Assembly (NCBI GenBank): GCA_947579605.1
Contig: OX388327.1
Span: forward strand, 6,249,122 to 6,313,121
From: Athripsodes cinereus
Taxonomy: Eukaryota > Arthropoda > Insecta > Trichoptera > Leptoceridae
DNA: 64,000 bases
Reading direction: 5' to 3'
Shown: one piece after another, positions 55,680 through 64,000 of the stretch
How positions within the stretch are numbered: position 1 is the first letter of the stretch
How the letters are laid out: each line of letters begins with the position of its first letter
Program-made: the position numbers and the translations under genes
Notes under the pieces: generated by a model
The model's input: only the letters and a program-made list of their open reading frames with translations
Told to the model about the DNA's origin: nothing
The model's database searches: none

Positions 55680-57670
55680 TATTACGATTTCCATTACGAT
55701 ACAAAGGAATATTCCAATTATTTTCATTTTCATACCTATAAGAAATTTGGTGCGGCATGCGGTGCTATTTTGCATGTGTGGAAAGCACGCCACTGTGTGT
55801 CCCGCTGTGTGACGCACGAGTGTGTCCCCCTCTAACCTCTCCGCTCCCTTCTCAACGCATCACATTCATTCACTCACTGGACTTCGTAAAAATAATTTGA
55901 GCACATTCGTATGTGTGCTTGTGTATTGCGATAGAGAAGTTTTTATTGAACAAGCAATAGAAATGCATAATTATAATCGTCGAGTATTTCATGTTATAGG
56001 TAGGTATTTATTGATTATCCTTAAATGTGGCTGCTATCATATAATATTATAATATCTGGTTATGATTTAGACAATTTGAAAATAGGCACAAAATTTGACC
56101 TTTTCTTTATGAACAGTACCTCTTACGTGCAGTGAGTTCACTGAATACCAAATTGTGGGAGATGCCGTGGTGGTTTATTTTTATTAGATATAAATGATGT
56201 CAACTTCGAAAAAATAATATTTCAACTGATAATAAATTCTAGACTATGATATAAAATAAATCATTAATGTTTTTCAACTAATCTAATCTAAAATTACAAT
56301 TTTCATAAATAAATATCAACATTATAATATCAAAAAAAAAATTTCATTCTTTGTCAAGAATTGTTCTAATCATACTTTTTGACAATTATTCTCAGGGTAA
56401 AGCCGGATACTGAGCTAGTTCATATTATAAACTCACAATACTTTGGATGAATATTTTGGACTATGCATTATTATTTTTATTATTATCCTTGGTCCTGACT
56501 AAGAGCTGAGAAAATAATAATATTATCAGCGGAACTTCGATACTCGTATTGAGACGTACCTACCTACTATTATTATTATTTATACTGTCGTGCAGTTTAC
56601 TAATACATTCAAATATACCATTTGTCTTAATACACACATATAAGCAATAAAGGTGTTCTTCTATTGGAGAATTTGGCGGAGTTTTTTATTATATACTAAA
56701 CGCCATTTTACCGAATCATGATATTTTTTTTGAGTAGGTCTTCCTCTTAAGAATGTGTTCTCAGAATCTCGTATCCGATATTGTTAGTCGATTTTTCAAA
56801 AGTAAGGAACTTTTTAGTACGAATTATGCGTGCGATCGATTATAAGCTCGCTTGCGATCGACTGTTCGCCCACCTCTGATCTACGCTTACAGTGGTATGT
56901 AAGCAGTAATGAAACTGAAAAAATGTTATTGATGTGCATGTTTGCATACTGGAATTATCTAATTCTACGAAAAGAATGTCATAAATTTATAGAACACATG
57001 TTTAGAAATATGGTAACTGCTTAAAGACCATTGAGCCTATCAGCATTCGCCATAAATAGACTTATTGAGCATGAAAAACCTGCTAAGCCCAACAATTATG
57101 AGAAAAATTTTGCTTTGCCGGATTATTGAAGACTTCTCATATCTGGATATCTGAAAATATGGGAGATTCCAACTCTTCTAAGTAAAAGTTTTGCCCAGCA
57201 CTCTCCGGGTGATCGGTGGGTCCTTCAATGCATAGTATATGCCATTAATAAAATTCCTATTGATACTGAATAAAGACAGAAATAAGAGAATCACAATTTT
57301 CAGAATGAAAACAAATTGAACGATATCACACTGAGTGCATCGAGGTTTATGCAGAGAGCAAGGGAAAGGAAGCGAAAAAACCAATTATTTCCCGGGAATT
57401 AACTGATGGCTTATAATCAAGAAGAGGGTTCGGAAACGATATTTGGTGATCAATTCAAACGGTGTCCGATCGTAAAGAACACGATTAGTGTTGTGTGCGG
57501 CCGGATGAACCTTCGACCAGAGCTTCCGATGGGTCGGGGAAAAGAGAAGACGGGAGTACTTATTATAGATGAAACGAACAACGGCTTTACAGGATACCGG
57601 ATATCCTTGGAGACGGATAGCCGGATACAAAGCTATTATAGGAACTTATCTTCACGTCACTTAATTTAGA
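55680..57670. other. No gene recognised
   Basis: A repeat A 3' fragment lies at 56120-56185 (AATTGTGGGAGATGCCGTGG). An 87-codon ORF at 57406-57669 is GC-richer than its flanks and contains RPELPMGRGKEKTGVLII, with no family recognised. GATCGACTGTTCGCCCACCTCTG near 56875 looks like one end of a hAT-type MITE. Confidence 0.35.
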
Positions 57671-57679
57671 TCTATCACT

Positions 57680-57770
57680 CAAGGGTACAGAGAGGATAAT
57701 CTGTATTTTTATTACATATGATTACTCCGCTGATTAAACAGCTCGTGAGAGAAACCGAGAAGGTATAGAT
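57680..57770 (-). repeat. Repeat A fragment (minus)
   Basis: GGTACAGAGAGGATAATCTG, ATTACATATGATTACTCCGC and AGCTCGTGAGAGAAACCG follow the repeat A order with many changes. Confidence 0.45.
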
Positions 57771-58522
57771 ACATAGATTATTAGTAGAGAATAGGAAAAC
57801 GTGTTTTTGTTGTAATTAAATTCTTTCGCTCTTTGTCGTTTTAAGACTCCATTTAGATCGAATATATACTAATCGAGTCAACTCTCCTTACAACATTGCT
57901 AGCGGTTTGATGTCTATGTTATATGAATGGTTTACTGTGAAAGAAAGTTTTTGGGGCCTTTATGATAAATTAACTATCTATTATAACACCACAATCTGTC
58001 ACGTATACACTTTCGATCCCATCACTGTCATACAATTCCTCATATGTTCTTCTATTCAATGTGCCCAACTCATATTAGAGTTATCCCAGGAAGTAAGTAG
58101 ACAGTCGGATACTGTTGTTATAAGGGAGATGCTGTTAGAGGATATTGGAGTATGTACATAGGTATCAGGAACATACTCCTCTTGGCTGAACAGTTTGTTT
58201 TGTATGATAGTAAGTCAGGAAAGGCACATCGGTAGTAGGGGTGGTAAAAGTAAGAACCAATACGTCGCTTCTGTAATTTACTGCGCCGGGACAGGAGCTC
58301 GTAACCATCGGAAAATTAAGCAATAATAAGAGAAAAGAGCACCCATTTTCCCTATAGACTTTGATGATCTTTTTATAGTATTATAATTACGCATTTATTA
58401 TGAAAAATAATCTCATATAATGAAAGAAATTGAGTGCATTTTAATTTATTGGTTATTGCAACATAATGCAAATTTATTTTTATATTAAATAATTAAAAAC
58501 ACTGCTAAGTTTAACTTACATG

Positions 58523-58621
58523 AGTTTCATTACTCCCTGAGGCCTTTGAGGGTAAACTCCATCATCAGTTTTAATTACCCAATGATGATGAGCTTGTTCC
58601 GAAAGGCCTCTGGGAATAATT
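58523..58621. ncRNA. Head-to-head pair of hammerhead-like motifs
   Basis: Plus (58573-58621): stem I AATTACCCA/TGGG..TAATT, core ATGATGA (C3 changed to A), stem II GAGC/GTTC, GAA, stem III AGGCCT, cleavage base C58610. Minus (about 58568-58523): CUGAUGA, GAG/CUC stem II, CAAAGGCCUC with the G12 base replaced. Stem III AGGCCT is the same as in motif 2 at 6093. Each copy has one disabling change. Confidence 0.45.
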
Positions 58622-58624
58622 AAA

Positions 58625-59410
58625 TTCAAATAAATTAAAATCAACGATGATTTTATTAATCCATTATTTACTGTACATTGGTTACAAACAACAAGAACTA
58701 AATACATAGAGTAAGTTTGTCATAAAAGCGCGATCACTTCCAACTAACCTTACTCTGTTGTATAATGATGATGTGTAAAATGAATGAATGATCAGCAATA
58801 AATTAACATATAATAAAAGTTAGAGTAAGAAGAATATAAGCACTGCTTTGCAAAATATAAGATGGGATGCTTGTAAAAAAAGGTTGACCACCAATGGCTA
58901 GTAAAGAACTAAGTGGCCACTTTATGTCACCAATCTCTAACACGTCGGGGGTATCGGAGTATCGGTGGTCGAGCCCTCTACAGTTTCCACCTTGGAAGAA
59001 GCAAGCACTACAGTGAAGTAATAAATTCACATTAAACCAACCAGCAGGGGTAGTAAAAAGTACATATATATCTAGTAGAGTTATTTAAGGATTGGTTGGT
59101 TTAGCCACCCCGTACGAGCCAGGAAATCAAAGGCAAAAGGGACGGGTTATCTTTGTAAGAGATTATCTGTATTAGTACAAAAGGAGATTGGAACATATTG
59201 ATATATAGGGATCGGAGAATCATTTGTCTGTGAGAATGAGAATCTACTATGAGAAAGTCGATCGTTCTAAGTTCCGATGTCATGTCACAATAGATCTATT
59301 ATGGTCGCACTGACATAAGGGATGTAATATCCTTTGATCTTTATATAAAAAAGTTCTTTTAAAAAAAATCTAATTTTCACGCGATAAGGGAAACGTCGGA
59401 AACTGTGAAT
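58625..59410. other. No gene recognised
   Basis: Contains the short dispersed motif GTAAGTTTGTCATAAAAGCG..ATCACTTCCAACTAACC at 58710. Nothing else supported. Confidence 0.4.
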
Positions 59411-59419
59411 TACCTGTTT

Positions 59420-59580
59420 TTTTTTGCGTCATTCAACAGGAGCGCGCAGTAGAAACAAACCCCTTCCATTCAGAGCGATCAAGTCGCTTCTTTCCACGAT
59501 ATTTTTAACGCTCTGATGTTCTTGACATATTGTATTTTCGATAAAGAGAGCCGGAAGAATAGTGTTTTTTGGGCAATAAT
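59420..59580 (-). pseudogene. RT C-terminal remnant (13-kb type)
   Basis: CAGTAGAAACAAACCCCTTCC, CCATTCAGAGCG, TTTCCACGATATTTTTAACG and AGAGAGCCGGAAGAATAGTG match 13030-13215 in order. Confidence 0.55.
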
Positions 59581-59765
59581 AGGACAGCTTGCATGTTTGT
59601 TTATGCAGTCAATCTTCTGGCTACCCCACGAGTAGAATATGTCCTGATGGTATAGTAGTAGTAGCGTAAAATAAAATAAAAAAGATTTTTATATTTTACA
59701 GGACTCTCGAAAACTAAAGTGAAAAGTTGGAGATCTTCTCTTTGCCGCCGAGTCCATGAAAGGAG
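59575..59765 (-). repeat. Repeat A fragments
   Basis: Minus-oriented GACAGCTTGCATGTTTGTTT, GGCTACCCCACGAGTAGAAT and TGATGGTATAGTAGTAG, followed by a plus-oriented 3' part (ACAGGACTCTCGAAAAC, CGCCGAGTCCATGAAAGG). Confidence 0.65.
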
Positions 59766-59769
59766 TTAA

Positions 59770-61060
59770 ATTATCATACATCTACGTACTATCCTGTTCC
59801 AATAATAGATCTTGCGTAGGCTTAGATTTGTTGCCAATCAAAATATAGTCTTAACCATCCCACATCCTAGTTGCACGATTGATTGAAGACTTAACCCTTT
59901 AGGGACCGCTGTCCCATAACGATACGTCTTGCAATGGATCGTCGCCTCATAGGAAAAGAATCATATGTAATATTATAAACATTTAATAATATAATTATAA
60001 CTATCAATAATTTTGACAAAATTTATATGAAATATGAACAAATTGCTTAGGTATTGATAAAACATACATCACCTTCCGAGATATTGTTTTTTGATATTAT
60101 TTTATATCCTTAAAAGCACAAGCTCTGTCCAAATTCGAGGGAATTAATATGTTTACTGTGCATTTATTAAGAAATTATAATCGTCGTAAAAAAATGTATA
60201 GGTACATATCCCAATATTTGAATTGGAATTTATCCCAATATTCGATAAATAAAATACAAAGTTTCTTTTATTTTTATATCAATAAAAAATATGGAATTCC
60301 ACAGTGTTAATCACGAAACATTCTTTCTTTTTTTCATTTTCCTCGAGGCAAGGCACCCGATACCGAGTGAATTATGCCTATTCGTTGACAAGAACATCGG
60401 TAGTTACAGTTAAATGTATATTCGAAATAAATAAATAACATAAACTTACTTTTAAAAGGGGCATTGAAGTGAGAGTGTAGTTTAAAAGATTCCCGCGATG
60501 GCGGTTTTAGCAGGCCGGTCCTTCAGACCAGCCCAATGAAAACAATTTTGTTTTGAATGTACGGATAAATAGGAGTTCATGACTCCTGAAATATCCGAGT
60601 GTGAGGTGGGTCTCTCTTCAATTTCGGGATACCAAGGTGTGGAAGAGAATCCTCAACGCTGAGATATCTATATTTATAAAAATACTGACATACGACAAGA
60701 TGGTCATAAGCCGTTCTCAATAATATTGTATATCCAGCATTAGGAATACCTTGATGGATTTGTTGTATCTGAGAGATGTTCCGTATAATCCCCATGTCCT
60801 AATACAGGAACAACATGTGTGTCCGTTAACTAACTACTCAGTACTTATATTATATACCTAATACACAATATTATTGTATTCGTACAGTCGATGGATTGTT
60901 TTGTCATTTGTAATGTTATTAGTTTTGTGTAATTATAGGTAGGTACTAGATGAGTACATGGGTATTTTAAGGGTTAATTATTATCAATTCTATTTTGAAA
61001 TAATTTGGTCAATATTTTTGATGAACGACGGTATTTGGTGGAAGTACACGTTATGTCTTT
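59770..61060. other. No gene recognised
   Basis: AT-rich; holds the hairpin at 60562-60597 (mate of 50570-50606). Confidence 0.4.
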
Positions 61061-61065
61061 TTAAC

Positions 61066-61190
61066 TATTCCATCACGAAGCCAGTGTACCAACTGCATGA
61101 AATAAACATACTAGCCGTTATCTCGAACAAACCAGTAACATAAAAAGTCTAGACACCTAGGATGGAAAGCAAACTTCATTGTTTATTCAC
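61066..61190 (+). repeat. Repeat A fragment
   Basis: CCATCACGAAGCCAGTGTAC, CAACTGCATGAAATAAACAT and CACCTAGGATGGAAAGCAAA follow the repeat A order. Confidence 0.55.
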
Positions 61191-61574
61191 TCTTTACTGT
61201 ACACTGATTACAATACTTACAATTTTATGGAAAAATGCATTCAAATTATATATAATAAATATACAGAGGGCGAATTTATTGCAAAGGCTCGATCTCTTCC
61301 GACTAATCCTATGATATCATTGTTTAAATTAAAAAATTAATTTTTAGAAAATCCATGACAAAATTTAATGCCCGCCAGTTCTTTCCAGAGCTTTCGTTCT
61401 TATAAACAGTCAAACGCAAAGATTAAATCAAAGCAATTATTAAACACACATCTGTTATAAAACAGAAAGTAAATTTATTTATTTTTCCAATTCAGGATTG
61501 CGAGTTTGATATATTTGTCCTAGTAATGCAAGTCTGTTTTATTGTCTGCTGCCTTCGCCGCTGAACAAAAAAAA

Positions 61575-62186
61575 AGTGAAGTCTAATGTGAAACTTTTGT
61601 TAAAATCTAAAGCAGAAGATAAAATATGATTATACTTGATCGCACAAACGCTGCATATAAAGTCAATAGTTACTAAATTCTAAACTAAGTGAAACTTTTG
61701 TTAAAATCTAAAGCAGAAGATAAAATATGATTATACCTACTTGATCGCACAAACGCTGCATATAAAGTCAATAGTTACTAAATTCTAAACTAAGTGAAAC
61801 TTTTGTTAAAATCTAAAGCAGAAGATAAAATATGATTATACTTGATCGCACAAACGCTGCATATAAAGTCAATAGTTACTAAATTCTAAACTAAGAAGAC
61901 GATGGAGGTATTGGGGAGAAGAAGAGAACAAGAAGAAGAAAATCAAGGAAGAAGGATTATGCAGGCACTTCGGGAAGAAGGATAAAAAAAGTGAAGTCTA
62001 ATGTGAAAGTTTTGTTAAAATCTAAAGCAGAAGATAACATATGATTATACTTGATCGCACAAACGCTGCATATAAAGTCAATAATTACTAAATTCTAAAC
62101 TAAGAAGACGATGGAGGTATTGGGGAGAAGAAGAGAACAAGAAGAAGAAAATCAAGGAAGAAGGATTATGCAGGCACTTCGGGAGC
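61575..62186. repeat. Composite tandem array (A-A-A-B-A-B)
   Basis: Unit A (~101 bp; GTGAAACTTTTGTTAAAATC to AAATTCTAAACTAA) starts at 61588, 61689 and 61794, and again near 62005. Unit B (~85 bp; AAGACGATGGAGGTATTGGG to GCAGGCACTTCGGGA) follows at 61895 and 62104. Copies differ by very few bases (one CTAC insertion), so the array is recent. Confidence 0.88.
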
Positions 62187-62435
62187 GTATATGGATTATA
62201 AAGTTTTTTGGCACGACATACAGGTACGCTGGAAACTTGGGAAAAGCAATAATATATATAGCTAGTAAATACGTTTAACAAGGTTAGAAGAAAACTGAGA
62301 AATTGGTAACAAAATATTATTATTGTAAAAAGTACCTACGCTACTTCATAATTACTTGATTGCCTTAAAAATTATTTATTTCTATAGTTGCACAGTGAAT
62401 TCTAGAGTAAGACAATTCCATATATCTATCTACAT

Positions 62436-62734
62436 CATGGGTGGCCAACCTTTTCAGCAGCCGGGCCAAATTTCAGAACGAGATTTCCTAGCGGGCCGCA
62501 CAATATACTCACCATAAAATTTTAGCCCCTCCCCTCCCCCCCGGCGCCAAATTTTCAAAATGGTATAGGAATTTAAAATATCAAAACTCTTAAGTTTTCT
62601 TTAAAAATATTTTCTCGAAATACCTCTTTCAAAAAAGTAGCGGGTACTTGTACCGACTATTACTAAAAAAAGTGTGCAATATGCTTCGCGGGCCGCACGT
62701 AGACACCCAACGGGCCGCGGGTTGGCCACCCTTG
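62436..62734. mobile_element. hAT-type MITE with 8-bp target duplication
   Basis: Terminal inverted repeats CATGGGTGGCCAACC and GGTTGGCCACCCTTG are near perfect, with subterminal GGGCC motifs. The 299-bp element has no ORF. ATCTACAT occurs directly on both sides (62428-62435 and 62735-62742), the 8-bp duplication typical of hAT transposases. The flanks join into a repeat A copy. Confidence 0.88.
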
Positions 62735-62741
62735 ATCTACA

Positions 62742-62790
62742 TCATTCCGGTATAAGGGGTAGCCAGTAAATTAATTGTGTGTATGTATGT
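62742..62790 (+). repeat. Repeat A fragment split by the MITE
   Basis: CATCATTCCGGTATAAGGGG, TAGCCAGTAAATTAATTG corresponds to the start of repeat A. Confidence 0.55.
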
Positions 62791-62799
62791 TGCATGATT

Positions 62800-62965
62800 T
62801 ATTTGGCGCTGTTCAATGAAGTCCATTTCAAGGGCGCGGGAAACTACATATATTGGAAGAGCGATGTCTTCAACTTGCTCCTGAACGATGTTATCGGCTG
62901 GTTTTTATGGAGGTCCTCGGGGAGTCGGTTCCAAAATGACGGGTCCTGCGACCTATAAGTGTTTA
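62800..62965 (-). pseudogene. LINE RT C-terminal remnant
   Basis: Reverse complement of the 40350-40600 remnant: GGAAGAGCGATGTCTTCAAC, GCTCCTGAACGATGTTAT, GGTCCTCGGGGAGTCGGTTC and GACGGGTCCTG. Confidence 0.65.
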
Positions 62966-63199
62966 ATTTTCGAATAATTTTACATTATTATTACTGACAA
63001 TAAAACGTTTCTTACAAGGATCATTACAGCTGAAGGCCAATGCGATCCCAGAATAAAGCTAAAAATATTCAGACAACAACACAACTAAAATTAACCTTCG
63101 ATTTTTCTGACAAACTTTGCAAACGTGTAGTGTAGTGTTGTGTCATGTGCATGCTTATATTCATATATATGTGTATATATATATATTATTTATTTTTAA

Positions 63200-63345
63200 A
63201 TGTGAAATGTATTACTTATGTCTATATTTTGTTTTGTTTGCTTGATGTCTGTAAATGGTTTATACCTCTGATGCCAGCAATCCAGATTGCTGTTTTGAGG
63301 TTTATTGTACAATAAATAAATAAATAAATAAGTAAATAAATAAGT
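63200..63345 (+). repeat. LINE-like 3' end with (AATA)n tail
   Basis: GATGCCAGCAATCCAGATTG then TGTACAATAAATAAATAAAT. Pattern of a non-LTR 3' terminus; the upstream part is not recognised. Confidence 0.5.
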
Positions 63346-63349
63346 CACG

Positions 63350-64000
63350 CCAAAGATATCAATGTATCTAGCCAGACCATTAAACATTTGAATAGCCTTT
63401 CATACTGGGGACTTAACCAATAATATGTTTGTTCTTCTTTAAGGCTTGTAAAAAAATCGTAAAGTCGAGAACGTCCACTTGCAATATATATTTAAAATTT
63501 TCCGGTATTATTGGACTAAATAATGATACCGTTGAGCAACTTGCAAAACATGAACTTTCACCAAGAACCGTCGGTCGAAAATATCGACTATAGTGAAATA
63601 TCGACTATTTTTCCGGGGACACCATGTTTAATATATTCAGTACATAATGCTACAATATAATTTAGAAATTTTGGGACATGCCTCATGGTATAGTACCTAG
63701 TAGTCATAAAAATAATAAAACACGGAGAAATGAATTTGAAGGTTCCAAGAAGGAACAAAAGTGGCGTAAGTAATTAAAAATTGATCGCGATGTTAAAAAT
63801 CAAAGAAAGGCAAGTGTTGGCAAATTGGTAGCACGTGCGAATGATTGCGGAGGGGTTCGATTAGAGACATCTTACGTATTTTTTTAAATAATAATTTTAT
63901 GGCCCATTAAAAGGGAAAACACAGAAATCAAACATTTGGTTTAATTTTAATACCAAATCCTTTTCTAAGTATTGAAGTTCGTCTTTATTATATTAGGTAT
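63350..64000. other. No gene recognised
   Basis: AT-rich; no supportable feature up to the window end. Confidence 0.4.

Noticed and set aside
53150..56880. A 3.7-kb hAT element between CAGTGGTGTTCAGATTC (53140) and CGCCCACCTCTG (56865)
   Set aside because: The two ends are not good inverted repeats of each other and no transposase frame lies between them.

Overview
The window looks like arthropod, most likely insect, nuclear DNA. It is AT-rich, the one host gene is split into short exons by AT-rich introns, and most of the rest is nested retrotransposon debris, foldback elements, tRNA-derived SINEs and minisatellites. Motifs such as TAGGTACCTACCTA, which are common in several insect orders, recur. 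I cannot fix the order from sequence alone. Nothing bacterial or viral was recognised.

Host gene (605-8056, minus strand): eleven exons of Nup88 (Drosophila mbo), a nuclear pore complex component. They run in frame from the beta-propeller into the C-terminal coiled coil and the stop codon. The N-terminal 150-170 residues or so are missing and must lie in exons at higher coordinates, or beyond the window. The introns carry SINEs, foldback elements and hammerhead-ribozyme-like motifs.

8.1-13.3 kb: a foldback element, an inverted pair of non-LTR retrotransposon 3' ends and a second reverse-transcriptase remnant. 13.3-22.0 kb: an apparently complete non-coding LTR retrotransposon on the minus strand. 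It has two 2.56-kb LTRs with no difference seen in the parts compared, a polypurine tract, a primer-binding-site candidate and no gag or pol. 22-44 kb: repeats, LINE 3' ends, a 98-bp and a 42-bp tandem array, a 78-bp-arm palindrome and hammerhead-like motifs; no host gene recognised.

44.3-47.7 kb: a 5'-truncated non-LTR retrotransposon of the CR1/Jockey group with an open ORF2 (endonuclease plus reverse transcriptase). ORF1 ends in a textbook -1 slippery heptamer directly before its stop codon. ORF2 lies in the -1 frame and has no AUG ahead of its endonuclease domain, so an ORF1-ORF2 frameshift fusion is suggested. 47.7-64 kb: tandem repeats, a SINE, many copies of one dispersed repeat (called repeat A here), and a hAT-type MITE with a perfect 8-bp target duplication inserted in a repeat A copy.

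The two leads most worth following are the putative frameshift site and a scattered family of hammerhead-ribozyme-like motifs. The best motif, at 41718-41766, has all canonical core bases. Small hammerheads of this type are known from Penelope-like retroelements, but no Penelope ORF was recognised here.
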